Made by a program: the position numbers and the translations under genes
The notes under the pieces: generated by a model
What the model was told of the DNA's origin: nothing
The model's database searches: none
Seen by the model: the letters and a program-made list of their open reading frames with translations, nothing else
Shown here: positions 9,040-17,607 of the stretch, piece by piece
Layout of the letters: each line of letters begins with the position of its first letter
How positions within the stretch are numbered: position 1 is the first letter of the stretch
Source of the DNA: Glycomyces luteolus
GTDB taxonomy: Bacteria; Actinomycetota; Actinomycetes; Mycobacteriales; Micromonosporaceae
DNA length: 64,000 nucleotides
NCBI RefSeq assembly: GCF_027622875.1
Contig: NZ_JAPZVP010000014.1
Span: 1 to 64,000 of the forward strand
Direction of reading: 5' to 3'

Positions 9040-9050
9040 CGAAACGTTCG
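9040..9050. promoter_or_regulatory. CGAA-N3-TTCG palindrome upstream of GH43
   Basis: CGAAACGTTCG matches the CGAA-N3-TTCG operator form I recall for xylan-responsive LacI repressors (BxlR-type) in Streptomyces. It lies 61 bases upstream of the GH43 start. A second match occurs at 32212-32222. Confidence 0.5.
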
Positions 9051-9172
9051 GAGGATCTGTCGAAAATGAGAGAGCTCACGACAGAGTATCCATTGTGCGG
9101 ACACATGTAAATGGTTCGATATATGGGGCTTGGCGCAGCGCCGGCGCCGACGCGCCGAAGACGAGCGGGCGA

Positions 9173-9203
9173 GCGGGCGAGCGGCTTGGAGCCGCTCGCC
9201 CGC
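9173..9203 (-). terminator. Strong terminator hairpin after fucD
   Basis: A perfect 14-base stem (GCGGGCGAGCGGCT / AGCCGCTCGCCCGC) with a 3-base loop begins 19 bases beyond the fucD stop codon. Confidence 0.8.
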
Positions 9204-9222
9204 ACGGGAGTCGCGCCGCGCC

Positions 9223-10527
9223 TCAGCCGCGGCGCTTCCAGTAGCCGCCGTCGGGGAAGGCGTACTCCTCGATCGAGGCGGTGTGCATCTCGGCCGAGTA
9301 GCCGGGCCGGGAGGGGAGCAGGTAGTTGCCGTTCTCCACCAGGCACGGGTCGGTGAAGTGCTCGTGGAGGTGGTCCACGTACTCGGTCACCCTGTCCTCC
9401 AACGTGCCCGAGACCGCCACGTAGTCGAAGATGGACAAGTGCTGCACCAGCTCGCACAGGCCCACGCCGCCCGCGTGCGGGCAGACCGGCACGCCGAACT
9501 TCGCGGCCATCAGGTAGACGGCGAGGATCTCGTTGACGCTGGCGAGCCTTGCCGAGTCGAGCTGGAGGTAGTCGAGCGCCTCGGCCTGCAGCATCTGCTT
9601 GAACAGGACCCGGTTCATGCCGTGCTCGCCGGTGGCGACGCCGATCGGCGCCACCGCGCGGCGCACGGCGGCGTGGCCGAGCACGTCGTCGGGACTGGTG
9701 GGCTCCTCGATCCAGTGCGGCTCGAACTCGGCCAGGGCCTTGACCCAGTCGATGGCCTCCGGCACGTCCCACACCTGGTTCGCGTCGATCATGAGCTTGG
9801 CGTCCCAGCCGATGACCTCGCGGGCGATGGCCAGGCGCCGCCGGTCCTCTTCGAGGTCGGCCCCGACCTTGAGCTTGACGTGGCGGTAGCCCTGGTCCAC
9901 GGCCTCCTGGAGGAGCCGCCGGAGCTTGTCGTCGCTGTAGCCGAGCCAGCCCGCGCTGGTGGTGTAGCACGGGTAGCCGCCCCGGGCCTCGAGTTCGGCG
10001 ACGCGCTCGCCGCGGGAGTCGTACTTGTCGCGCAGGATCCCAAGGGCCTCTTCGCGAGTGAGCGCGTCGGAGAGGTAGCGCAGGTCGGCGGCGTCGACGA
10101 GCTGCTCGGGGGTCATGTCGGCGAGCAGCCGCCACAGGGGCTTGCCCGCGGCGCGCGCGATGAGGTCCCAGACGGCGTTCATGACGGCGGCGAGTGCGAT
10201 GTGGACGACGCCCTTCTCGGGGCCGAGCCACCGGTACTGCGAGTCGGACTGGAGCTCGCGGTAGAGGGCGCCCGGATCGTTCGCGATGGTCTGGAGGTCG
10301 CGGCCGATCAGCCTGACGGCCCAGTGGAGGGCGGCGGCCGTGACGATGTCGTTGCCGCGCCCGATGGTGAAGGTGAAGCCGTACCCGGCGAGCCCGGGGT
10401 CGTCGGTGCGGACGATGACGTAGGCGGCGGAGTAGTCGCCGTCCTTGTTCATCGCGTCCGAGCCGTCGAGGGTCTGCGAGGTGGGGAAGCGGACATCGTG
10501 AGCCTCGACGGCCTCGATGGTGGTCAT
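9223..10527 (-). CDS. fucD: L-fuconate dehydratase
   Basis: A 434-residue enolase-superfamily enzyme expected to convert L-fuconate to 2-keto-3-deoxy-L-fuconate in the oxidative L-fucose pathway. It opens with the family-typical segment [18 protein letters not shown]. All catalytic positions are visible: Lys218 and Lys220 (VKLK), Asp248 (MIDANQVW), Glu274 ([10 protein letters not shown]), Glu301 (GEH), Asp324 and His351 (CPHAGG). The acid/base Lys220 and His351 have the same numbers that I recall for the characterised Xanthomonas enzyme, showing near-colinear length. It is transcribed alone, ends at a strong terminator, and has a LacI-type palindrome in its promoter region. Confidence 0.93.
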   Translation of the reverse strand: MTTIEAVEAHDVRFPTSQTLDGSDAMNKDGDYSAAYVIVRTDDPGLAGYGFTFTIGRGNDIVTAAALHWAVRLIGRDLQTIANDPGALYRELQSDSQYRWLGPEKGVVHIALAAVMNAVWDLIARAAGKPLWRLLADMTPEQLVDAADLRYLSDALTREEALGILRDKYDSRGERVAELEARGGYPCYTTSAGWLGYSDDKLRRLLQEAVDQGYRHVKLKVGADLEEDRRRLAIAREVIGWDAKLMIDANQVWDVPEAIDWVKALAEFEPHWIEEPTSPDDVLGHAAVRRAVAPIGVATGEHGMNRVLFKQMLQAEALDYLQLDSARLASVNEILAVYLMAAKFGVPVCPHAGGVGLCELVQHLSIFDYVAVSGTLEDRVTEYVDHLHEHFTDPCLVENGNYLLPSRPGYSAEMHTASIEEYAFPDGGYWKRRG

Positions 10528-10590
10528 GGGGCGTTCCTCGGTTCAGTCGGTGGTCTGCGGCCCGGCGCGCCGCGGGGCCGGTAGGGCCGC

Positions 10591-10604
10591 CGTTTGCGCA
10601 AACG
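10591..10604. promoter_or_regulatory. LacI-type operator CGTTTGCGCAAACG before fucD
   Basis: A perfect 14-base palindrome with the central CG typical of LacI-family sites, 64 bases upstream of fucD. It shares the TTGCGCAA core with the site at 11710-11723, so one repressor probably reads both. Confidence 0.75.
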
Positions 10605-10660
10605 ATTGATCAGGCGTTGACCTTAACCGGGACCGCCGTCCTTCGCAAGGGGGAGACGCG

Positions 10661-11671
10661 TCAGCCGCGCGGGGCGGCGGCCGATTCGCGCCTGATGAGC
10701 ACCGGCTCCGGGTCCTCCACGCTGCGGTGCTCGATCGCGCCGCCGTCGATGACATGGGCGAGCGCGGCCACCGCGGTCCGCCCGAGCTCGTAGAGCGGCA
10801 TCCGCACGCACGTGAGCGGCGGCCACGTGTGCCCGGCCGTCCACGCGTCGTGGATCGCGACCACCGACAGCGCGTCGGGCACGGCCAGTCCCTGCGCCCG
10901 GGCCTGCGCGAGCACCCCGACCGCCGCGTTCACGTTCGCGGCCACGATCGCGGTGGGCGGCTCCGGCAGCGCCAGCAGTTCCGCCGTGGAGGCCCGCCCG
11001 TCCTGCTCCCGGTAGCCCCGCCACGTGACCAGGTGCGGGTCCTGCTCGAGCCCCGCCTCCTCCAGCGCTTCCAGATGCCCCGCCGCGCGCCGCCGCGCGG
11101 TCGGCGAACCGGCGAGACCGCCGGCGAACCCGATCCTCCGGTGCCCCAAGGCGATCAGGTGCTCGGTCGCACGGCGCGCCGCGAGCGCGTCCGGCACGAC
11201 CACCGAGCTCGCGCCGGGGATCGGCTGGTGAATGGTGACCAGGGGCGCGCGCTCGCCCACGGACTGCGCCAGCTCCTCCGGATCGGTGTCGTCGCGCGGC
11301 TGGAGCACGATCCCGTCGACCCGGCCCTCACCCAGGAGCCGGTCGAACATGCTGCCACCCGGCTGCATGTCCTCGCTGCGGGCCAGCAGCATGACGCAGC
11401 CGCGTGCGACCGCCTCGTCCTCCACCCCGCGCGTGAGCTCGGCGAACAAGGAGTTCGTCACGTCAGGCACGATGAGCGCCAGGACATCGGTCCGCGCGAG
11501 CTTCAGTGCCCGGCCCGCGAAGTTCGGGTGGTAGCCGACCTCCCCGGCTGCCTTGCGCACGCGTTCCCGCGTCGCCTCGCTGAGCCGCGCCGAAGGGTCG
11601 CCCGAGAGCACCCTGGAGACCGCCGACACCGAGACGCCCGCCCGGGCCGCCACATCGCTGAGTTTCGCCAC
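10661..11671 (-). CDS. LacI-family repressor of the fuconate module
   Basis: A 336-residue LacI-type regulator. The N-terminal HTH contains KLSDVAARAGVSVSAVSRVL, and a periplasmic-binding-protein-like effector domain runs from about residue 60 to the end. It starts at GTG 11671. Its gene lies between fucD (same strand) and a divergent dehydrogenase/SDR pair, with related TTGCGCAA palindromes in both promoter regions. The natural inference is that it represses both units and itself, released by an L-fucose catabolite. An effector cannot be named from sequence. Confidence 0.9.
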   Translation of the reverse strand: MAKLSDVAARAGVSVSAVSRVLSGDPSARLSEATRERVRKAAGEVGYHPNFAGRALKLARTDVLALIVPDVTNSLFAELTRGVEDEAVARGCVMLLARSEDMQPGGSMFDRLLGEGRVDGIVLQPRDDTDPEELAQSVGERAPLVTIHQPIPGASSVVVPDALAARRATEHLIALGHRRIGFAGGLAGSPTARRRAAGHLEALEEAGLEQDPHLVTWRGYREQDGRASTAELLALPEPPTAIVAANVNAAVGVLAQARAQGLAVPDALSVVAIHDAWTAGHTWPPLTCVRMPLYELGRTAVAALAHVIDGGAIEHRSVEDPEPVLIRRESAAAPRG

Positions 11672-11709
11672 AGCTCCAGTATCACCTATCCGCCCAGCCG
11701 TTGAGCAAA

Positions 11710-11723
11710 CGATTGCGCAATCG
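11710..11723. promoter_or_regulatory. LacI-type operator CGATTGCGCAATCG in the divergent promoter region
   Basis: A perfect 14-base palindrome between the LacI gene and the divergent dehydrogenase gene, differing from the fucD site by one symmetric base pair per half. Confidence 0.75.
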
Positions 11724-11782
11724 CGGGATGTGTGCGATCCTCATCGGCGACCGACCCGCACCCGTCCCCCGAGGAGGCAGCC

Positions 11783-12805
11783 GTGCTCGCCGCACACTAC
11801 GCAGGCAACCGGACCATGACCGTCGGTGAGGCCGAACCCTCCCCGCCCGGACCCGGCCAAGTGCAGATCGCCGTGGCATACAACGGCATCTGCGGCACCG
11901 ACCTGCACATCCTCAGCGGCCACATGGACGCCCGGGTCGACACCCCCGCCGTCATCGGCCACGAGATGAGCGGCATCATCGCCGCCCTCGGCGACGGCGT
12001 CGAAGGCTGGGACCTCGGCGACCCCGTCACCGTCATGCCCCTCGCCTGGGACGGCACCTGCCCGGCCTGCCTCGCCGGGAACTCGCACATCTGCCAGAAC
12101 CTCGACTTCGTCGGCATCGACTCGCCCGGCGCCCTCCAGAGCCGCTGGAACGTCGACGCCGGACTCCTCGTCCGCCTGCCCGCCACCCTCTCGCTCCAGC
12201 ACGCCGCCCTCGTCGAACCCACCGCCGTCGCCGTCCACGACGTGCGCCGCGCCGAACTCGAACCCGGCCAGAAGGCCGTCGTCATCGGCGGCGGACCCAT
12301 CGGCGTCCTCATCGCCGCCGTCGCCCGCTCCTTCGGCGGCGACGTCGTCATGATCGAACTCGACCCCAAGCGCCGCAAGGCCATCGCCGACCTCGGATAC
12401 ACCGTCCTCGACCCCCTCGAGGACACCGTCGCCTGGGTGGAGGCATGGACCGGCGGCGCGGGCGCCGACGTCGTCTTCGAAGTCTCCGGCGCCGCCGCCG
12501 CGGTCCTCGGCGCGGTCGACTACGCCAAGGTCCGCGGCACCCTCGTAGTCGTCGCCATCCATCCCGAACCGCGGCCCGTCAACCTCCAGCGGGTCTTCTG
12601 GCGCGAACTGCGCCTCCTCGGCGCCCGCGTCTACCAGCGCGACGACTTCGACACCGCCGTCGCCCTCCTCGACACCGGCGCGATCCCCGCCGATGCCCTC
12701 ATCACCAAGACCGTCCCCCTCCGCGACATCCAGGCCGCCTTCGACGCCCTCACCGGCGGCGAAGCCATGAAGATCCTCATCGACGTCCAAGCCGGACAGG
12801 AGTGA
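11783..12805 (+). CDS. Zinc-dependent medium-chain dehydrogenase
   Basis: A 340-residue NAD(P)-dependent polyol/sugar dehydrogenase of the MDR superfamily. The catalytic zinc site is indicated by GICGTDLHI (Cys) and GHEMSG (His-Glu). A CPACLAGNSHIC segment forms a reduced structural-zinc lobe. The Rossmann fold starts at AVVIGGGPIGVL. The GTG at 11783 was preferred because GAGGAGG ends 5 bases before it; an upstream ATG would add 17 unlikely residues. In a fuconate module it could be an L-fucose or related sugar dehydrogenase, but the substrate is inferred only from context. It is probably co-transcribed with the following SDR gene (2-base gap). Confidence 0.85.
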   Translation: MLAAHYAGNRTMTVGEAEPSPPGPGQVQIAVAYNGICGTDLHILSGHMDARVDTPAVIGHEMSGIIAALGDGVEGWDLGDPVTVMPLAWDGTCPACLAGNSHICQNLDFVGIDSPGALQSRWNVDAGLLVRLPATLSLQHAALVEPTAVAVHDVRRAELEPGQKAVVIGGGPIGVLIAAVARSFGGDVVMIELDPKRRKAIADLGYTVLDPLEDTVAWVEAWTGGAGADVVFEVSGAAAAVLGAVDYAKVRGTLVVVAIHPEPRPVNLQRVFWRELRLLGARVYQRDDFDTAVALLDTGAIPADALITKTVPLRDIQAAFDALTGGEAMKILIDVQAGQE

Positions 12806-12807
12806 CC

Positions 12808-13563
12808 GTGACCCTCTTCGACCTCACCGGCCGCCTCGCCGTCGTCACCGGCGCCAAACGCGGCATCGGCTTCGCCATGGCCGAAGCCCTCGCCGCCGCC
12901 GGAGCGGACATCATCGGCGTCAGCGCCACCATCGAACCCGAAGGCTCCGCGATCGGAAAGCGGGTGACCGGACTCGGCCGCGCCTTCCGCGCGATCCAAG
13001 CCGACTTCAACGACCCCGCGCAGGTCGCCGGACTCGCCGAAACCCTTGCCGCCGAACCGGTCGACATCCTCGTCAACAACGCCGGCACCATCCGCCGCGC
13101 CCCCGCCGCCGAGCACTCCGACGCGTACTGGGACGAAGTCCTCCAGGTCAACCTCACCAGCCAGTTCGCGCTCACCCGAGCCGTCGGCCGCTCCATGCTC
13201 GAACGCGGCGGCGGCAAGATCGTCTTCACCGCCTCGCTCCTGAGCTTCCAGGGCGGCATCAACGTCCCCGGCTACGCGGCCGCCAAGTCCGGCATCGCCG
13301 GCCTCACCCGCGCGCTGGCGAACGAGTGGACGGGGCGCGGCGTCACCGTGAACGCGATCGCGCCCGGCTACATCGCCACCGACAACACCCAAGCGCTGCA
13401 AGACGATCCGGACCGCTCCAAGGCGATCCTCGAACGCATCCCCGCCGGACGCTGGGGCAGGCCCGGGGACCTCGCGGGCGCGACGGTCTTCCTCGCCAGC
13501 GCCGCCTCCGACTACGTCTCGGGCACGGTCATCCCGGTGGACGGCGGCTGGCTGGGCCGCTAG
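12808..13563 (+). CDS. Short-chain dehydrogenase of the KduD type
   Basis: A 251-residue SDR with cofactor motif TGAKRGIG, NNAG at the fourth strand, and catalytic Ser and YAAAK. The C-terminus AGRWGRPGDLAG plus DYVSGTVIPVDGGW strongly resembles KduD (2-dehydro-3-deoxy-D-gluconate 5-dehydrogenase) and 2-keto-3-deoxy-L-fuconate dehydrogenases. The FucD neighbour makes oxidation of 2-keto-3-deoxy-L-fuconate the likely role. The GTG at 12808 has AGGAG 5 bases upstream; a GTG at 12802 overlapping the previous stop is a less likely start. The gene ends right before an extraordinary G/C tract. Confidence 0.83.
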   Translation: MTLFDLTGRLAVVTGAKRGIGFAMAEALAAAGADIIGVSATIEPEGSAIGKRVTGLGRAFRAIQADFNDPAQVAGLAETLAAEPVDILVNNAGTIRRAPAAEHSDAYWDEVLQVNLTSQFALTRAVGRSMLERGGGKIVFTASLLSFQGGINVPGYAAAKSGIAGLTRALANEWTGRGVTVNAIAPGYIATDNTQALQDDPDRSKAILERIPAGRWGRPGDLAGATVFLASAASDYVSGTVIPVDGGWLGR

Positions 13564-13568
13564 CGCGG

Positions 13569-13674
<106 letters not shown>

Positions 13675-13689
13675 GCTTCGCCGACCGGC

Positions 13690-16068
13690 TCAGAGCGAGG
13701 CGCACTGCCCGGACTTGGGCCCCCGCGACTCGTTCGCGAAGCCGTTGTCGACCGGCTCCGGCTGGTTCCCGGTGCAGGACAGGGGGCCTGAGACCTCGTT
13801 GCCCGCGATCACGTTCCACCCGGTCGTATCGGTCACCGTCACCGGGCCGAACACCCGGTTCGGGTCGCAGCCCAGGACCGGGTTGCCCGCGGTCACCGAG
13901 GCGCCGCCCGCGAGGTTCACCGGTCCGGTGACCTGCGTGCCGCACAGCATCACCAGTGCCGCGCCGGTGGCGGAGACGGGGCCGGTGATGCGGGCGCCGT
14001 CCGCGACCAGCGAGGCCCCTTCTGCCACGTTCACCGGGCCGAACACGCGCGCGCCTGCTCCCAGGCAGGTCGTGCCCGAGGCGACCGCGAGCGGCCCGTA
14101 GTGCACGCCGCTCACCTCCGTGTCGCATCCGACCGGTGCGTACTCGTCCACGACGTCGACGATCGCCGTCACCTGGCCGTACTCGGTCGTACCGGCGACG
14201 GTGACCCGACCGGCGGTCCCGGTGGACGGCAGTCCGCCCCATGCGACCGGTACCGCCGCCTCGGATCCGTCCACGGTGGTCAGCACTTGGACCGTGTCCG
14301 GCAGCGCGGGCGTCCCGCCGGTCTCGACCGCCGCGTAGACGGTGTCTTCGAGGACGTGCGTTGCGCGGCTTCGGTTGTAGACGTCGATCGAGGCGTTGGG
14401 CTCGGAGGTGTTCGCCATGCCCGGCACCGAGCGGAACATCGACTGCCAGTTGGCGGGCTCCCATAGGAGCGCCCCGGCCCCCTGGTTGTCGACGACGTCG
14501 TTGACCATCTGGAACACGTGCTGGATGGCGTCGGCCTGGCCCTGCACGGTTCGGGGGAACACCGAGTTTTGCTGGGTGCCGCCGCCGGTGGCAGGGTACG
14601 AGGTCTCGGCGATCTCCAGCTTGTACTGCGGGTAGGTGGTCGCGAGGGTGTGGAGGTTCGACTCCATCTGGGCGAGGCTGCCGTGGTGCTCGGGGTAGTA
14701 GGAGAGGGCGAGTACGTCGAAGTCCTGGCCCTTGGCACCGAGTCGGGTGGTGAGCTGCTCCCAGTACTCTCCCGCCTTGCCCATGCCGCTGATCCGCCCG
14801 ACCACCGAGTGGAGTTCCACTTCGGACTCGGGAGAGGCGTCGCGCACGGCCGCGATCCCGGCGGCCAGGAGGGTCGTGAACCGGTCCCAGGAGTCCAGGT
14901 ACAGCTGGCGTTCGGCCGGGTCTTCGGAGTACCGGTACTGCCACAGGATGCCGCCGCCGGGCTGGGACTGGTAGATCGCGGCCTGGTTGCGGAAGTACGC
15001 GGGGTTCGCGCCCGCGTGCACCGCCTCAGTGGACGGTGCGCCGACCGCTTCACTGCCCCACATGAACCCGTTGGCGATCTCGTTGCCGACCGCCACCTTG
15101 TCCGGCACGGTCCCCTGCGCCACCAGCCGGGCCACATAGTCGTACGTGTAGTCGTAGATCGCTTCGGTGAGCTCTGGGAACTCCAGCTCGGCCCAGGCGC
15201 GCGGCTTGGGCTGCTTGCCCGGGTCGGCCCACGAGTCGGCGTAGTGGAAGTCGATGCCGAGTCCGAGGCCGCGCTCGGCGACCCGCTGCGCCGAGGCCAG
15301 TGTCCGCTCGGGCCCCTGGTACGGGACCGGGCTCGGATTGCCCGTGGATTCGTTGCGCGGCTCGTTGAACACCCGCAGGCGCGTGTACTCCAGGCCCCGG
15401 TCCTGCATCACGTCCAGGAGGAGCGGGCCCGCGCCGCGGTCCTGCGCCTGCGGATCGCCCCAGTACTCGCGGCCGCTGGGGTCGTCCATCCAGGACAGGT
15501 CCGCACCCAGGACGACGTCGTCCCGGAGGTAGTTGAAGACCCGCAGCTCGCTGACGCCGACCGTCGCTCCGGGCGAGGCCCCGGTGACGGCGACCCGCAC
15601 GAACCTGGTGCCGGGCAGCGTGAACAAATCCACGCCGCCCGCGCCCGGCGTCGAGTCGGCCGACCGGTCCGCGATGCGATCCCACTCCTCGCCGTCCGCC
15701 GATGCCTCCACGGTGTACTGGTAGACGGCGCCGGGGTCGGGGAAGGCCACGTGGACCTTGCGGAGGTTGTCGTAGGCCCCGCCGAGGTCGATCTGCAGCC
15801 ATTGCCCCGGCGCGGACTCGGTTGCCAGCCAAGCGGTCGCGGGATCATCGTCGACCGCCAGCGCGGCGGTGCCCTCGCCGCTGGCGGCGGTCGCCTCCAC
15901 CCACGGCTTCGCGGCCAGGTTGCTCTCGATCGGCTTGACCTCCGCCTCCCCGTACAGGGCCGAGGCGGGCTCGGGCGGCCCGAGGGCGCCGGCCCCCGCT
16001 CCCGCCATCACGAGTGCGGCCGCGAGCGCGGTCGTCCTCGCCGTTCGTCGACTGCCGGTCATTCGCAT
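13690..16068 (-). CDS. Secreted GH53 endo-beta-1,4-galactanase with F5/8-type N-terminal domain and repeat C-terminus
   Basis: A 792-residue exported enzyme. A signal peptide is followed by a discoidin/F5-8C (CBM32-like) domain (about 45-180), then GH53 (about 185-565) with GADLSWM, LRVFNEPRNE, DFHYADSWADPGKQ, acid/base Glu330 (VGNEIANG) and nucleophile Glu488 (EIAETSYP). A bacterial Ig-like module (about 585-645) follows. The last 150 residues consist of short GPV-containing repeats (VFGPVNV, ITGPVSA, VTGPVNL, VFGPVTV) with paired Cys, suggesting a small beta-solenoid like that of bactofilins. It should cut beta-1,4-galactan side chains of pectin. ATG 16068 follows AAGGAGCG. Confidence 0.87.
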   Translation of the reverse strand: MRMTGSRRTARTTALAAALVMAGAGAGALGPPEPASALYGEAEVKPIESNLAAKPWVEATAASGEGTAALAVDDDPATAWLATESAPGQWLQIDLGGAYDNLRKVHVAFPDPGAVYQYTVEASADGEEWDRIADRSADSTPGAGGVDLFTLPGTRFVRVAVTGASPGATVGVSELRVFNYLRDDVVLGADLSWMDDPSGREYWGDPQAQDRGAGPLLLDVMQDRGLEYTRLRVFNEPRNESTGNPSPVPYQGPERTLASAQRVAERGLGLGIDFHYADSWADPGKQPKPRAWAELEFPELTEAIYDYTYDYVARLVAQGTVPDKVAVGNEIANGFMWGSEAVGAPSTEAVHAGANPAYFRNQAAIYQSQPGGGILWQYRYSEDPAERQLYLDSWDRFTTLLAAGIAAVRDASPESEVELHSVVGRISGMGKAGEYWEQLTTRLGAKGQDFDVLALSYYPEHHGSLAQMESNLHTLATTYPQYKLEIAETSYPATGGGTQQNSVFPRTVQGQADAIQHVFQMVNDVVDNQGAGALLWEPANWQSMFRSVPGMANTSEPNASIDVYNRSRATHVLEDTVYAAVETGGTPALPDTVQVLTTVDGSEAAVPVAWGGLPSTGTAGRVTVAGTTEYGQVTAIVDVVDEYAPVGCDTEVSGVHYGPLAVASGTTCLGAGARVFGPVNVAEGASLVADGARITGPVSATGAALVMLCGTQVTGPVNLAGGASVTAGNPVLGCDPNRVFGPVTVTDTTGWNVIAGNEVSGPLSCTGNQPEPVDNGFANESRGPKSGQCASL

Positions 16069-16104
16069 GATCGCTCCTTGCGTGTTGGGTTGGGGCGCAC
16101 TGCA

Positions 16105-16133
16105 GGCGGCGCCCGCATAGTGCGGACGCCGCC
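16105..16133 (-). terminator. Terminator hairpin after the lectin-tagged hydrolase
   Basis: A 7-base GC stem (GGCGGCG/CGCCGCC) extended by an inner CGCA/TGCG pairing, 24 bases past the stop of the leftward hydrolase gene and upstream of the GH53 start. Confidence 0.55.
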
Positions 16134-16156
16134 CGTGTCGGTTACTCGGCCGGCCT

Positions 16157-17461
16157 TCAGACGGCCTGGCGGGTGAACCGCTGGTTGGTGCCGCCGTTGT
16201 ACGCCCACTGGGAGATGCGGGCGCCGTCGGCGGTGGACTTCTCCCAGACGTCCATGGCCAGTCCGGACTGGCGGTTGATGATGCTGACGACCCCGCCGCC
16301 GTGGTCGGTGAGCCGCCACTGCTGGCTGGTGGCGTTCGTGTCGGACTGCTGGGTGATGTCCGCGCCGCTGTCGTTGCTCGCGACCTGCAGCACCAGACCC
16401 GAGTGGCGGGCCTTGATCTTGACGTGTCCGTCGCCGGTGTCGATGAACTCGAACTGCTGGTTGGTCCGGCCGGTGGACGTCCACTGGAGGAGCCTCGCGC
16501 CGGCCGCGGTGGAGAGCGCGTCGATGTCGGCGTACTTGCCGCTGTGCTGCGCGACCAGTCGGTAGGTACCGGGTCCGCTGGGCGTGTCGCCCAGTGCTGC
16601 CTCCCATCTGGTGCCGGACCCGGAGGCGTCGGCGGGGAGGCGGTCGCGCGCGGCGGTGTCGCCGTACATGGTCCAGCGTGCCCAGTCGACCACGGTCCGC
16701 GGGAAGCGCTGGTCGCTCCAGAAGCTCGTGTGAGTGCCGCCGACGAAGGTGAGGAACGCCTTGGGCCAGGTCATCTCGTTGTACGCCTGCCGGGCGGAGC
16801 TGTACCCGGTGAGGTCGTCGCGGTCGCCGTGGACGAACAGGACCTTGGCGTTGATCGAGCTGGACGGGGTGCCCTGGTCGGTGCACGATTGCGGGTTGGC
16901 GGAGATGATGCGGCTGTCGGCCCAGCGGGTGAGCAGGCCGTGGGTGGTCATGCCGCCCAGGGAGTGCCCGGAGACGCCGACGCCGATGTCGGTGCGGATG
17001 TGCCCGGCGAGCGGTCCGCTCGTGTTGAGCGCGAGGGTGTTGGTGATGGCCTGCGAGACGTCCTTCGGGGTCTCGCCGTTGCCGACGTCGCTCGGGTTGT
17101 GGTTGAAGTGGGGGGCAGGGACGATGAAGCCCGCCTCGGCCAGTCGCCTGATGATGAACAGCGAGTTCTGCGGGCTGCTCTGGAAGCCGTGGGTGAAGTT
17201 GTAGACGGGGAAGACCCCGTTGGCGACCGGGGCGTCCGTCACCGGGTTGGCGCCGACGGTCCCGGTGGACGCCGGGTAGTAGACGTACGTGGTGACCGCG
17301 CGGGTGCCGCGGGTCCAGTTGTAGCGGCGCACGCCGACGGGGAACGGGTTGGCCGGTGCGGGTTCGGCGAGTGCCGGGGCTGCGCCGAACAGGGACGCGG
17401 CACCGACACCGACCAGACTGGCCGCGCTGAGGCCGAGGAAGGTCCGTCGTTGCATTGACAT
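16157..17461 (-). CDS. Secreted alpha/beta hydrolase with ricin-B-like lectin domain
   Basis: A 434-residue protein with a twin-arginine-like signal (QRRTFLGLSAASLVG). The catalytic domain (about 35-290) has nucleophile motif GHSLGG, probable acid in HGDRDD and His in GGTHTSFW, resembling dienelactone-hydrolase or polyester-hydrolase-like enzymes. The C-terminal 130 residues form a RICIN-type trefoil with HSGKYADI, HSGLVLQV and QSGLAMDV repeats and NQQF/SQQW motifs. The true start is ATG 17461 with AAGGAG upstream; the longest frame adds 50 spurious residues. Lectin and location suggest an ester cleaved from polysaccharide. A near-consensus promoter and an operator shared with the galactan operon precede it. 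Confidence 0.78.
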   Translation of the reverse strand: MSMQRRTFLGLSAASLVGVGAASLFGAAPALAEPAPANPFPVGVRRYNWTRGTRAVTTYVYYPASTGTVGANPVTDAPVANGVFPVYNFTHGFQSSPQNSLFIIRRLAEAGFIVPAPHFNHNPSDVGNGETPKDVSQAITNTLALNTSGPLAGHIRTDIGVGVSGHSLGGMTTHGLLTRWADSRIISANPQSCTDQGTPSSSINAKVLFVHGDRDDLTGYSSARQAYNEMTWPKAFLTFVGGTHTSFWSDQRFPRTVVDWARWTMYGDTAARDRLPADASGSGTRWEAALGDTPSGPGTYRLVAQHSGKYADIDALSTAAGARLLQWTSTGRTNQQFEFIDTGDGHVKIKARHSGLVLQVASNDSGADITQQSDTNATSQQWRLTDHGGGVVSIINRQSGLAMDVWEKSTADGARISQWAYNGGTNQRFTRQAV

Positions 17462-17511
17462 GAGTGCTCCTTCAAGGAGAGTCGTGAGGGTCGCTGGTGA
17501 AGAAGATTTCG

Positions 17512-17525
17512 TGGGAACGTTCACA
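17512..17525. promoter_or_regulatory. LacI-type operator TGGGAACGTTCACA
   Basis: A near-palindrome with central CG, just downstream of the predicted transcription start of the lectin-tagged hydrolase. It matches the site at 24123-24136 ahead of the galactan importer, linking both to one LacI repressor. Confidence 0.6.
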
Positions 17526-17534
17526 GCGGAGTTT

Positions 17535-17563
17535 ATTGTATCGATATACGTTGATATAGTCAA
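17535..17563 (-). promoter_or_regulatory. Promoter TTGACT-N17-TACAAT of the lectin-tagged hydrolase
   Basis: On the minus strand the -35 box is at 17563-17558 and the -10 box at 17540-17535 with exactly 17 bases between. The operator at 17512-17525 would cover the start of transcription. Confidence 0.65.
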
Positions 17564-17607
17564 GAACTTCGATATGCACTCCTGACCTGGGCTTTCGCAG
17601 GTCACAG

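Noticed and set aside
14518-16176. A 552-codon plus-strand frame opposite the GH53 gene
   Set aside because: It is compositionally a shadow (Arg/Gly/Val rich), lacks any recognisable domain and is fully antisense to a well-supported enzyme.
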